Positions 52,750 to 61,961 are shown, counted from the stretch's first letter. The stretch: 64,000 bases of DNA from Alcaligenaceae bacterium (GCA_013416455.1 JACCES010000007.1:62001-126000); one strand, 5' to 3'. The notes: a model not told the origin generated them from the sequence alone. Numbers and translations: made by a program.

Positions 52750-53502
52750 TCAGATGGTGCGGCCGCCGTCCACGGGGAATTCCACACCGGTGATGAATTC
52801 CGCCGCGTCGCTGGCGAGAAACAATGCCGCGGCGGCGATGTCTTCGGGCTGGCAGAAGCGGCCCAGCGGGATCGTGGACTGGAATTTCTGCCGGTTTTCA
52901 GGCGTGTCGGGCAAGCCCATGAAAAGCTCGAACAAGCCGGTCACGCCCATGACCGGGCAGATCGCATTGACCCGGATCTTGTCCGGCGCCAGTTCGACGG
53001 CCATCGATTTCGACAGCACATTCACGGCGCCCTTGGAGCCGTTGTACCAAGTGAGGCCGGGACGCGGGCGGATGCCGGCGGTGGAGCCGATGTTCAGGAT
53101 GACGCCCTTGCCTTGCTTGCGCATGACGGGCACGACGGCCTGGGCCATGTGATAGATGGACTTGACGTTCACCGCGAACATGCGGTCGAAGGTCGCTTCG
53201 TCCACATCCATCAGGGACTGATTCTTGTGGGTGATGGCGGCGTTGTTGACGACGATATCCAGGGAGCCGAATTTCCCGACGCTCTCTTTTACGATACGTT
53301 GTATATCCTCTCTTTGTGATACGTCGGCCTGCAGCGCCAGCGCGTTGGCGCCGATCTCGCTGGCCACGCGATTGGCGCCGGCTTCGTTGAGGTCGGCAAT
53401 GATGACCTTCGCGCCTTCCCTTGCAAACAGTCTGGCGGTGCCTTCACCGAATCCGCTTGCCGCCCCCGTGATCAAAGCGACTTTGCCGTCGAGTTGCCCC
53501 AT
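52750..53502 (-). CDS. Short-chain dehydrogenase/reductase (SDR)
   Basis: A 250-residue classical SDR: LITGAASGFGEGTARLFA, VIIADLNEAGA, VNNAAITHKNQSLMD, catalytic Ser in LNIGSTAGIRPRPG and Tyr-Lys in WYNGSKGAVNV, and the C-terminal FITGVEFPVDGGRTI. GGGAGAC precedes ATG 53502. The substrate is unknown; the Asp in VIIADLN suggests NAD preference. Its 3' end is duplicated in broken form at 48.5 kb. Confidence 0.93.
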   Translation of the reverse strand: MGQLDGKVALITGAASGFGEGTARLFAREGAKVIIADLNEAGANRVASEIGANALALQADVSQREDIQRIVKESVGKFGSLDIVVNNAAITHKNQSLMDVDEATFDRMFAVNVKSIYHMAQAVVPVMRKQGKGVILNIGSTAGIRPRPGLTWYNGSKGAVNVLSKSMAVELAPDKIRVNAICPVMGVTGLFELFMGLPDTPENRQKFQSTIPLGRFCQPEDIAAAALFLASDAAEFITGVEFPVDGGRTI

Positions 53503-53683
53503 GAATGTCTCCCTGCTTTGAGTATTGTGATGAATCGTGCTTGTCATGCTGCTGGATGAACCAGGCAAGATGCACGATAGCAGGAAACGAGGGGCGCGAT
53601 GCGTATCGGCGAAGCGGCGAGAGGCTTCCCGTGCCGCCGGCGCATCAGCGCGGCCCGCATGCCCGCGGGCCCGCGGCCCTGGG

Positions 53684-55240
53684 TCAGCGTCCGGGGTGGG
53701 GTTGCAGCGCCTCTTGATAGAAATTCCCGATGTCGCGGACCATGCCGGGAAGGACATCGTCATCGAAGAAGACGGTGTGGCCGGCGTCGTAGTAGACCGT
53801 CGTGATCCGGTCCATGATCCGCGGGTCGTGCGTCATGTGGGACAGATCGTAGTCCCCCCAGGCGTAGGGGGTGGCGAGGTCGAAATAGCCGTGGGCCTGG
53901 TAGACCCGCAGGTTGCCGTTGCCGCGCATGGCCGCGGACAGGTGCGCCGCCACCCACGTATTCTGCGGGAATATATTGCGCTCCTGTATTTCGTTGCGGG
54001 ATATGCCGGCGATGTTCGGCAGATCGTGATGCCAGTCCCATGCCTGAATGGCTCCATCCGCGATGATGTTGTAGCCCTGGGTGGTTTCGAGGCCCATTTC
54101 CCGTCCGTAGAAATCCTCGATGATGCTGCGCGCGGGCAGAAGCAGTTTTTCGAGCAGCCAATAGTCGTTTTCGGGTTCCTCGCCCACCGTGTCGAAATCG
54201 GCCGACAGGCTGCGGCCGTCCAGGCGGCCGAGCGCCAGGCCCTGGTCCCGCAGCAGCTCCTTGCGGAACCTTACGACGGACACCCTGAGATGCGCATCGT
54301 GAATGTATTGCGGATCCAGCCCGATGTATTCGGCCAGCCTGGCGGCCATGGCCTGTTTTTCCGCCTCGGGCAGCCGGTTGCCCAGATACAGGGCGGGGGC
54401 GTATTCCGTGCGCGCGAACGCTTCAACTTCTTTCAGGAATTCCGGCAGGGCCTTGGACTGATGGGCGGTTTTGCCGTGGTGCCAGGCGACGGCGGCCATG
54501 CTGGGCAGGCTGAGCGTGAATTGCTGATCCAGGCCGTTGTCCTGCATGCCGAAATTCAGGGCCGCACCCACCAGAATGACCCCGTTGATCGCCATTCCGT
54601 ACGATTGCAGCTTGTCGGCCATGATGCTCGCTCGCGTCGTGCCGTAGGACGAGCCCTGCAGGAACTTGGGCGACTGCCAGCGCTTGTTCAGGCGCAGGTA
54701 GCGGATGATGGCGGCCGACATGGCTTCGGCATCCGATTCCACTCCCCAGAAATCCTGGTTGGAAAACTCGCCCAAGGCATGCGAGTATCCGGTGCCGACA
54801 GGGTCGATGTATACCAGATCGCTGTAGCGCAATAGCGTGTGGGGGTTCGTTTCCAGAACATAGGGCGCGCCAGCGCCAGTGTGCTTGCCGGGGAAATAGC
54901 GCTTGGGTCCGAAGCCGAAGAAGTTTTCAGCGAAGGTGGCGCCGCCCGGACCGCCGTCCCAGAAGAAGGTGACCGGCCGTCCGGCCGGCTCGCCGCCATT
55001 CAGGGTATAGGCCACATAGGACAGCGTGGCGGCGGCTTCCTCCGTGGCTGTGCGTATGAGCAGGCGGCCGGCCGTTACGGTGTAATCCAGCTGCTCATCG
55101 CCGATGGTGATCCGGTCCTGGATGACGGAGGGCTGTTCAACGTTTTCCGGGTCGGACGACCAGGCGGCGGAAACAAAGAACAGGGCGACGGCGGTCAGGG
55201 CGCCTGCGCAGCCTTGCTTCAATCGAAGCGTCCAGTACAT
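53684..55240 (-). CDS. S10-family serine carboxypeptidase-like hydrolase, exported
   Basis: A 518-residue exported protein with a signal peptide ending near AAW-SSD. Catalytic residues can be placed: Ser198 in QGSSYGTTRA, Asp454 in HGYFDLATPY and His488 in YDAGHTVFF; WDGGPGGATFAENF is the S10 oxyanion region. In plant and yeast S10 enzymes the nucleophile motif is GESYG; here Glu is replaced by Ser197, as in many bacterial members. It would remove C-terminal residues from peptides or hydrolyse related esters. It lies 15 bases after the next hydrolase gene (in transcript order) and is probably co-transcribed. Confidence 0.9.
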   Translation of the reverse strand: MYWTLRLKQGCAGALTAVALFFVSAAWSSDPENVEQPSVIQDRITIGDEQLDYTVTAGRLLIRTATEEAAATLSYVAYTLNGGEPAGRPVTFFWDGGPGGATFAENFFGFGPKRYFPGKHTGAGAPYVLETNPHTLLRYSDLVYIDPVGTGYSHALGEFSNQDFWGVESDAEAMSAAIIRYLRLNKRWQSPKFLQGSSYGTTRASIMADKLQSYGMAINGVILVGAALNFGMQDNGLDQQFTLSLPSMAAVAWHHGKTAHQSKALPEFLKEVEAFARTEYAPALYLGNRLPEAEKQAMAARLAEYIGLDPQYIHDAHLRVSVVRFRKELLRDQGLALGRLDGRSLSADFDTVGEEPENDYWLLEKLLLPARSIIEDFYGREMGLETTQGYNIIADGAIQAWDWHHDLPNIAGISRNEIQERNIFPQNTWVAAHLSAAMRGNGNLRVYQAHGYFDLATPYAWGDYDLSHMTHDPRIMDRITTVYYDAGHTVFFDDDVLPGMVRDIGNFYQEALQPHPGR

Positions 55241-55255
55241 GATGTTCTCCTTGCT

Positions 55256-56950
55256 TCAATCCCTGGTGCCAGGGGTGCCGCGGTGAAAGGCGGGCAGGCC
55301 GAGGTGATCGCCGCGGCCGGACCAGTCGAAGCCGTCGACGCGATTCTGTGCATCCACAGTGAAGCGCAGCGGCCGGGTCTCTGTGCTGGGGTCGCCATGG
55401 AAGACGGGCAATCCGGTATGGGACATGAAGACGTCGCCCGACCAGGGGTCCAGGACGACCGGCAGCCGCCTCGGCCCCACCTCGAATGCCAGTCTGCCGT
55501 CCCGCACGGTGACCTCGACCTTGCCCAGTACCGTGCTTTCGTAGGAGCCCGTATATTCGGCGAGCGGGCGGGGCGGCGCGGCATCGTGGGGCACTTGCAA
55601 TGACTGTTCATACGACTGGAGCATGTCGGCGGTGCGCGAACGGCGCCCATCGACGAAATCGGCGTCGCTGCGCCCATGCAGCAGGGCCATGATCTGATGC
55701 GTCAGGTTGGGAGCGAGGCCGAGATCCAGATCCATGAGGCGGTTCGTCAGCACGACGATGCCGACCCGGCGATCGGGGTCGAAGGCCACGCAGCCCATGT
55801 AGCCTATCGTCGCGCCGCAATGTTCCGTCACACGCCCCGTGGGAATGGAATGCATGAACCAGCCTGTGGCATAGCCGCCGCGATCGGTGGGATGCATACC
55901 GAGGGCCCTCATGATTTCCCCCCCTATCGGGATGCGCTGTTCGTAAGTCGTTTCGAGCGCCTCCGCGGACACGATCCGGGTGCCGTCGACTTCGCCGCCG
56001 TTGATGTGCATGCGCAGCCATTGGGCCATGTCCCGCACGGACGAGTTCAGGCCGCCGGCGCCATGGGCGTTGTAGGGGAAGGGAAAGAGCGACTTGATGC
56101 ACGCTGTCTGGCCGAAGTTGCAGCCGTGGCCGGCGGCCCGGTTTTCGGTATCGAGCATGGCCTGGGCGGTGCCGTGGCTGCGGTTCATTCCCAGCGGTTT
56201 CAGGACTCTGTCCGTCAGGAAGGCTTCCCAGTCGGAGGTGCCGCCGACCCGGGCGACGATACGGCCGCCGACCAGATGAAAGGCGTTCTGGTAGGCAAAG
56301 GCTGAACGGAAGCTCGTGACCGGTGTGATGTGCCGCAGGGCCGCAATGATGTCTTCCTCAGGGTAGTCATAAGTCATCATGGTGGTCAGCACCGATTGTG
56401 GAAGCCCGCTGCGCTGGGCAAGCAGGTCGGCCACTTCGAATTCTCCCGTGACCCAGGAATCCATCAGCCGGAAGCCCGGGTGCAGGTCGGCGACCTTGTC
56501 GTGCCAGCCGAGCTTGCCGTCATCGACCAATTGCGCCAGCGTCACCCCGAGAAAGGCCTTGGTCGAGGATCCGATCTGGAAGAGGGTGTCGATGTCGACG
56601 GGTTCGTCGCTTCCGTACCGTCTGACGCCGAAACCCTTCCCGTAGATCAGTTGGTCGTCGGCGACGATGCCGACAGCCAGGCCGGGCACTTCCCATGTAT
56701 CCATGGCGTGCCTGACGGTTTCTTCCACAGCGGGAAGAAGAGCCTCGACGTCAGCCTTGCCCAATGCGCCGGCATCATGGGTGCCGGCGACGGCGCCGTG
56801 GGTGGCCAGGCAGGCCGCGACGGCGAGGATGCCGGCCGGCAGGGACTGGAACAAGGCGCTTCCGCATGCGATGGCCGGAAGCCGGTTCTTCAGAATACGA
56901 TGGCTGCTGCCGGGAGTGCTCTCATAGGTGGGCGCTGGGCGTGGGATCAT
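55256..56950 (-). CDS. Beta-lactamase-fold serine hydrolase (class C/AmpC-like), exported
   Basis: A 564-residue protein with an unusually long N-terminal leader; a hydrophobic stretch at residues 36-56 (LPAGILAVAACLATHGAVA) acts as signal. Active site: Ser128 and Lys131 in GSSTKAF, Tyr220 in YQN, and EHCGATIGYMG near residue 400 in the place of the KTG box. The last 100 residues form a DUF3471-like beta domain (LAEYTGSYES). The family covers esterases, D-aminopeptidases and peptidoglycan hydrolases; a true beta-lactamase is unlikely. ATG 56950 has GGAG upstream. It is in one operon with the S10 hydrolase. Confidence 0.88.
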   Translation of the reverse strand: MIPRPAPTYESTPGSSHRILKNRLPAIACGSALFQSLPAGILAVAACLATHGAVAGTHDAGALGKADVEALLPAVEETVRHAMDTWEVPGLAVGIVADDQLIYGKGFGVRRYGSDEPVDIDTLFQIGSSTKAFLGVTLAQLVDDGKLGWHDKVADLHPGFRLMDSWVTGEFEVADLLAQRSGLPQSVLTTMMTYDYPEEDIIAALRHITPVTSFRSAFAYQNAFHLVGGRIVARVGGTSDWEAFLTDRVLKPLGMNRSHGTAQAMLDTENRAAGHGCNFGQTACIKSLFPFPYNAHGAGGLNSSVRDMAQWLRMHINGGEVDGTRIVSAEALETTYEQRIPIGGEIMRALGMHPTDRGGYATGWFMHSIPTGRVTEHCGATIGYMGCVAFDPDRRVGIVVLTNRLMDLDLGLAPNLTHQIMALLHGRSDADFVDGRRSRTADMLQSYEQSLQVPHDAAPPRPLAEYTGSYESTVLGKVEVTVRDGRLAFEVGPRRLPVVLDPWSGDVFMSHTGLPVFHGDPSTETRPLRFTVDAQNRVDGFDWSGRGDHLGLPAFHRGTPGTRD

Positions 56951-57022
56951 GCTGGGTCTCCGAGGATGGCCGCTCGCGTGCATGATAGGTGCCGTCTTCG
57001 CGCATGCCGTAATGAATGCGTC

Positions 57023-58063
57023 TCAGATGACCGCTGGATTCATCTCGCTTCGCCGCGCCTCGGATGGCGACATCCCGAATCGCTTGCGGAACATCTGGCT
57101 GACGTTGGGAATATCGTACAGACCGCAAAGCGGCGCCAGCGCGGAGATGGGCCGCCGTTCCAGCGGGTTGCGCAGCATTTGATACAGCTTCTGGAGACGT
57201 TGCTCACGGATGTAGCCGGCCACCGAGACCCCCGTCAGCTGGAACGCACGATACAGGGTGGCGCGCGAGCAGCCCAGGTTGCGGGCAATGTCGGAGGTAT
57301 CGAATTCCGGATTGTCGAGATTGAGATGAATGTAGCGCCGTGCCGCTTCGGCAAGGTGAAGCCCGTTCACGGTGGCTTGCCGGTCGGACAGCAGGGCGGC
57401 GCTGATCACGGTGAGCGCCAGCGACTCGGTGGCCGACTGCATCACCATGCGTTCCTGCGGGGTCAGGCCGTAATAGGCATGGGGGAACTGGCTCAATTGC
57501 AGGCGAAGCATGGATGTCAGCCCGCTGCGCCGCAGTGCGTCGGTGATGACCGCGGGCTGCGGCGTGCGGCCCCCGCAGGCGGCGGTCAGCTTGCGGCGGC
57601 AGAGGTCGAACTGAACGATGCGATTGCGCGAGAATTCCAGGCGCTGCGGGTAGCCCGCATCATAGAGATAGAAATCGTCGGGCCCGAGCGACAGGGCATG
57701 GTGATCGCCCAGGCGCGCATGCAGCGAGCCTTCGAGCACGAACAGCAGGGCGAGTTCGTCGACCGGATCCGCCATGATGTCGCGGCGCGTGCGCGATGCG
57801 CTGAAGGCGTCGGACTCGGCGTAATGGACTTCCATGGTCGCGCTGGCCAGGGAAGTGACCTTGGCACGGAAATCCTTGCGCTGCGCCGCGTTGGGGCGGT
57901 CCACGGTGATGTGCCGGATCTGCGTCTCGACCCAGTACTCATAGCGGCTGGCGGACTCGACCTGCCAGGTGCCGGCGGTCTGAAAGACATGTTGTTGCGG
58001 GCGGCCGGACGAAAAAGCGAAGAAATCGCTTTGGCCGCCGTCATACGTGCATTTCTGTTCCAT
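57023..58063 (-). CDS. AraC-family transcriptional regulator
   Basis: A 346-residue regulator. The C-terminal 100 residues carry the two AraC helix-turn-helices (IARNLGCSRATLYRAFQLTGVS, and LCGLYDIPNVSQMFRKRFGMSPSEARR). The N-terminal part (ELALLFVLEGSLHARLGDHHALSLGPDDFYLYDAG) is a cupin-like sensing domain of the AraC-binding-like type. It is upstream of the two serine hydrolases on the same strand and may regulate them. Confidence 0.91.
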   Translation of the reverse strand: MEQKCTYDGGQSDFFAFSSGRPQQHVFQTAGTWQVESASRYEYWVETQIRHITVDRPNAAQRKDFRAKVTSLASATMEVHYAESDAFSASRTRRDIMADPVDELALLFVLEGSLHARLGDHHALSLGPDDFYLYDAGYPQRLEFSRNRIVQFDLCRRKLTAACGGRTPQPAVITDALRRSGLTSMLRLQLSQFPHAYYGLTPQERMVMQSATESLALTVISAALLSDRQATVNGLHLAEAARRYIHLNLDNPEFDTSDIARNLGCSRATLYRAFQLTGVSVAGYIREQRLQKLYQMLRNPLERRPISALAPLCGLYDIPNVSQMFRKRFGMSPSEARRSEMNPAVI

Positions 58064-58183
58064 AACGCTCCCTCGCCATGGCGATACAGCTCTTATTCGA
58101 GTTGTTGTATCTGTATACCATTGTAAGGTGATAATGGAGATGTCAAGTATTACGGTCGCCGGGCTGAATCCTCGTCGTGCAGT

Positions 58184-59167
58184 TCATTCATTCCCGGGGG
58201 TTACCTGCCCGAGTCTTTTGCGCACGGCGATGTTCACGTACAGCAGTTCCGCCATCAGCTCGATCAGTGTTTGCGTGACGATTACCGCGGGCAGGACCGG
58301 AACCGCCCCCGGGATGGCCAGCCCCAGAGGCAGCACGACCAGCGAATTGCGCGTGGATGTGCTGAAGGCCGCCGCCAGCTTCTGGGCGGGCGGCAGGCGC
58401 CACATGCGGGCGATCATCCAGCCGATGACGGGGGCAATGGCAGCATAGGCGACATACACAGGCGCAACTTGCCGCACCGCATTCAAGGCCAGGCCGAGTT
58501 CAGGGGTAATGGCGGCAACCACGACGGCAAGCACGGCCGCCGTGGCCGGGACCGGCATCACGCCCAGCCACTCCGTCGCCCTCGCCCCCGCGACACTGCG
58601 TTGCGCCCATGCCTGGAAAGCCGCCGCCAGCGCCAGCGGCACCGCGATCAGCCAGACGAAAGCCTGTGCGAATGGCTCCCATCGGACAAGTTCGCGGGCC
58701 TCATCGCCAAGAAAAACCCCCAGGTACAGCGGCAGCAGCAGCATCTGGCCGGCCAGAAGAAAGGGCGTGGAGGCCAGCAGTGAACGAGCATCGGCGCGGC
58801 CCAGATGCGCGAATGTCACCACATAGTCGATGCATGGAGTCAGCAACACCAGCAGGAAACCTATCCGGACCAGGGGGTCGCCAGGCACCCAGGGCAGGAG
58901 ACAAGCGACCAGAATCGGAACAACGATGAAATTGGCCGTGGCCAGCGCCCCCACAAACCTGACGTTCACCATGGCCCGGCGCAGATCGCTCATGGGCACC
59001 TGCAAAAAGGTGACGAACAGCATCACCGCGATCAGCGGATCGATGGCCGCCGACAGAACACGGGTGGCCGGCAGAGCCCAGGCGGCCAGAAAGGCAAGCA
59101 GTACGGCCCCGAGGTAGACCGGAATCTGATTTGCTTCAAGGAAGCTGCGGAATCGGGCTGTGGTCAT
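58184..59167 (-). CDS. ACR3/bile-acid:sodium symporter-family membrane protein
   Basis: A 327-residue membrane protein with about ten hydrophobic segments. Seen: LAFLAAWALPATRVLSAAIDP, IAVMLFVTFLQVP, FIVVPILVACLLP, VLLTPCIDYVVTFAHLG with the conserved Cys of the ACR3 group, and FSTSTRNSLVVLPLGLA. ACR3 members export arsenite; others move organic anions. No ars regulator or reductase lies nearby, so arsenic resistance is not established. Confidence 0.87.
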   Translation of the reverse strand: MTTARFRSFLEANQIPVYLGAVLLAFLAAWALPATRVLSAAIDPLIAVMLFVTFLQVPMSDLRRAMVNVRFVGALATANFIVVPILVACLLPWVPGDPLVRIGFLLVLLTPCIDYVVTFAHLGRADARSLLASTPFLLAGQMLLLPLYLGVFLGDEARELVRWEPFAQAFVWLIAVPLALAAAFQAWAQRSVAGARATEWLGVMPVPATAAVLAVVVAAITPELGLALNAVRQVAPVYVAYAAIAPVIGWMIARMWRLPPAQKLAAAFSTSTRNSLVVLPLGLAIPGAVPVLPAVIVTQTLIELMAELLYVNIAVRKRLGQVTPGNE

Positions 59168-59456
59168 GGTTTAAGTGGGAAGTGGGCGCTGGAACCGGGT
59201 GCCTGAGGCCGTCTGCATGATAGCAGCCGGGTTGGGGAGTGAATCAAGGCCTTGTCGAGCCGCACCGGCATCCATATCCCCGGGTATGCAATGACTCCGG
59301 GGAGAATCGTTTCAGCGAAGCGGATAGCCCGTGCCGGGATCCCCTCCGCCGTAATATTTTCAGAAGCGCTATCGAGTATCATCGATATTGATGTGGCAAT
59401 CATGCCTGTTAATTCCCATCCGACGGGGTAGTAAAGAAACCAAGAAAGGAACTTTT

Positions 59457-60578
59457 ATGCTTTATGTCGACATTCCGACCCGGAATGAATTTTCTCTGCT
59501 CGCCGATAAGCGAGCCGATGCCTGTGTTTCAATATATTTGAAAACGACTCCCGTCACACAGGATATCCAGGCCTCCCGGATCGAAATGGGGAACCTCATC
59601 AAAGAGGCGCAAGCGCAGCTCGAGGAAGCCGCATTCGACAAAAGGCGATTGGCCGCGCTGCTGGATGGCCTCAACGATCTTCTGGATGACAACGAATTCT
59701 GGCGCTTCCAGGCGAACAGTCTGGCCGTTTTTGCCACGCCGGATAGTATCCGCACCTATAGGCTTGCAAACGATCTGAACTCCATGGTGCAGGTCGCCGA
59801 CCGGTATCACCTCAAACCGCTGTTTCGCGCGATTACCTTCCCGCATTCGGCGTTCATTCTGGCTCTGTCGGAAAATGCCGTGCGCCTGTTTGAAATGAAT
59901 GCCGATCTGCCTGCCGCCGAGGTCGACGTGCCCGGGATGCCCAGGGATGTCGCGTCGTCGGTGGGCAGGTCCCCGAGCAGTGAACGCGCGTTCAGTGGCC
60001 GCATCCATGGGATGGAGGGCCATAACGTCCGGCTTCAGCAGTATGTTCGCCAAGTGGATGCCGCGCTCCGGCCGCTCCTTGCCGGCCACGAAATTCCGCT
60101 GGTACTGGCCGCAACAGGAAGACTTGCCGATCTGTTCAAGCAACTTTGCTCCTATTCGGATCTGTTGCCAGAGACGATCACGGAAAGCCCAGATCATCTG
60201 ACGGAAGCCGAGCTGACCAGGCGGGTGCGGCCGGTACTCGACAATGCCTATGCACAGGAGATTGCGGACATCAAGGCGCTGTTTGAAAAGCGGACAGGGG
60301 AACGCCGTACCACAACGGATATTTCTGACGCGGCACGCGCGGCGACGTTCGGGGCGATCCAGACGCTCCTGGTCAATATCGATTCCATCGTTGCCGGTTT
60401 TGTCGATGATGAAACGGGCGCGGTGTCTTTCGTGGATAAAGATGATGCCAAGGCTTACGGCGTGATCGACGAGATCACAGCCCGGGCGTTCGCCAACGGG
60501 GCGAAGGTTCTGGGGGTCAGAAAGGAAGACATTCCCGGCGGCCACGATCTTGCGGCGATCCTGCGCTATCCGCACTGA
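59457..60578 (+). CDS. baeRF-family protein (bacterial eRF1-like)
   Basis: A 373-residue protein like the bacterial relatives of archaeal and eukaryotic release factor 1. N-terminal part LYVDIPTRNEFSLLADKR and VSIYLKTTP; central domain with ILALSENAVRLFEMNAD; then RIHGMEGHNVRLQQYVRQVDAAL, the place where these families carry a GGQ-related loop, followed by EIPLVLAATGRLADLF. A canonical GGQ is absent. Predicted roles are in translation stress. AAGGA precedes ATG 59457. A tandem universal stress protein gene follows. Confidence 0.8.
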   Translation: MLYVDIPTRNEFSLLADKRADACVSIYLKTTPVTQDIQASRIEMGNLIKEAQAQLEEAAFDKRRLAALLDGLNDLLDDNEFWRFQANSLAVFATPDSIRTYRLANDLNSMVQVADRYHLKPLFRAITFPHSAFILALSENAVRLFEMNADLPAAEVDVPGMPRDVASSVGRSPSSERAFSGRIHGMEGHNVRLQQYVRQVDAALRPLLAGHEIPLVLAATGRLADLFKQLCSYSDLLPETITESPDHLTEAELTRRVRPVLDNAYAQEIADIKALFEKRTGERRTTTDISDAARAATFGAIQTLLVNIDSIVAGFVDDETGAVSFVDKDDAKAYGVIDEITARAFANGAKVLGVRKEDIPGGHDLAAILRYPH

Positions 60579-60587
60579 CCCCGCGCC

Positions 60588-60690
60588 CACGCGCAAGCCG
60601 CGTCCACAGGCCGGCTCCGCCGCACTGTGGCGAAGAACGCTCCGGCCGGCGGGCCGGAGTTCCTCAACCAACGCATAGCCAACGCAGGGG
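60588..60690. repeat. Repeat C, copy 4
   Basis: Stem CTCCGGCC-GGCG-GGCCGGAG (60640-60659) followed by TTCCTCAACCAACGC, close to the other copies; upstream it has CACGCGCAAGCC. It lies between the baeRF and stress-protein genes. Confidence 0.55.
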
Positions 60691-60748
60691 GAACGGCGCT
60701 GGCCCGTCGCCCCTTGTGCCCGCGCCTGTTCTGGAAAGGGTCGATCCC

Positions 60749-61645
60749 ATGCCAATCAAGACAATACTGGTCGCCCTGGCGCTTGAAGACGATAGCAAGC
60801 GTGTTGCCGACCGGGCCATTCAATTAGCCAATCAACATAAGGCGCAGCTCGTCGGCACCCATGTCATCGAGAATCTGCCTCTTCTTGATCCCGGTCTGCC
60901 GCCGTCGATCGACACGGCCGTGCTCGCCGGCATGATCGAGGATCAGAGCACGCTTCGGCTTCAGTCCCTGCTCGGGAGCGCGGAGAAGCCGGCGATCATT
61001 CGTGTGGAAGCCGGCAAACCCCATGACATCATTGCAAGCCTGGCTGCGTCGCATCATGCCGATCTGATCGTCATTGGCCCGGGCGTCGCCAAAGGCTTGC
61101 GCGAGAAAGTGTTCGGTTCCACAGCCGATCGCGTGGTCGGATGCGCGCCCTGTCCCGTCCTCGTCGTGCGCAAGGATGCCGGCGCGCCCTACAGCCGTAT
61201 CGCTGTGGGGGTGGACTTCTCGACGCATGCCCAAACGGCCGCGCTGTGGGCTTCCCGGTTGTCGCCCATGGCTTCGCGCGAGTTCCTCCATGCCTTCGAA
61301 GTCCCGCTCGTATTCGAGCAGACCATGCTCAAGGCGGGCACCTCCCAAGCGGAAATCGACCGTTACCGTGATGCAAAGGCCAGAACGGCGCGCCAGCAGA
61401 TCATAAGCATGTTCGGTGCAAAGGGTCGATTGCCAAAGGGAGCGCGTGCCAGGGTCGTCCATGGGGATGCCGCTTCCATGCTGATCAATGCCTCGCGCCG
61501 GCGGACAACGGACCTTGTCGCTGTCGGCACGCAGGGCGCGAATGTAATGGCCCGACACTTGTTGGGAAGTGTGGCGCGGAAGGTCCTCACTGGAGCAGGG
61601 TGCGACGTTCTGGTGGCTCCCGCCACCGTCGATGCGAACCGCTGA
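60749..61645 (+). CDS. Universal stress protein, two UspA domains
   Basis: A 298-residue tandem UspA protein. First domain: IKTILVALALEDDSKRVADRAI to CPVLVVRKD, with ADLIVIGPGVAKGLREKVFGSTADRV. Second domain from SRIAVGVDFSTHAQTAAL to CDVLVAPA, with TDLVAVGTQGANVMARHLLGSVARKV. Each domain ends in the ATP-binding type G-2x-G-9x-G pattern, clearer in the second. GGAAAGGG lies upstream of ATG 60749. Such proteins help survival in growth arrest. Confidence 0.92.
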   Translation: MPIKTILVALALEDDSKRVADRAIQLANQHKAQLVGTHVIENLPLLDPGLPPSIDTAVLAGMIEDQSTLRLQSLLGSAEKPAIIRVEAGKPHDIIASLAASHHADLIVIGPGVAKGLREKVFGSTADRVVGCAPCPVLVVRKDAGAPYSRIAVGVDFSTHAQTAALWASRLSPMASREFLHAFEVPLVFEQTMLKAGTSQAEIDRYRDAKARTARQQIISMFGAKGRLPKGARARVVHGDAASMLINASRRRTTDLVAVGTQGANVMARHLLGSVARKVLTGAGCDVLVAPATVDANR

Positions 61646-61961
61646 TTGCGGTCGTGTAGGCGGCGCATGTGGTGAATCGCGGGCCCCGCCGACGAAAGGC
61701 GGGCATGCCGCGTGAGCAAATCTTGGCCATTCTATGCTGACGCCAGATGTGGCGCGGCTTCCGGGGATCGATGACTTGTCATGAAGGTGACTTGTGCACA
61801 GAAAATGTGGATAAGCGACCCGTCGGTAACGTGTGGGCGGAGGAAGTGTTTTTCCCCATATAAAGAGAAAAATATTCTTGACAGAGAATTTTTGTGATAT
61901 CGTCCAGACTCGTCAAAAGAATAAATTCTGATCAGGCGGAGCCGGCGGGAGACAGGCAATC
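61646..61961. promoter_or_regulatory. Intergenic promoter region of the last operon
   Basis: 316 bases without a gene. The part 61840-61900 is AT-rich and contains TTGACA at 61878-61883, a likely -35 element, inside the dyad ATTCT-TGACAG-AGAAT (61874-61889 region), which could be an operator overlapping the promoter. No clear -10 element was found. Confidence 0.4.

Noticed and set aside
58184-59167. Arsenite exporter of an ars operon
   Set aside because: The fold fits ACR3, but no arsR, arsC or arsH gene is adjacent, so only the family is named.
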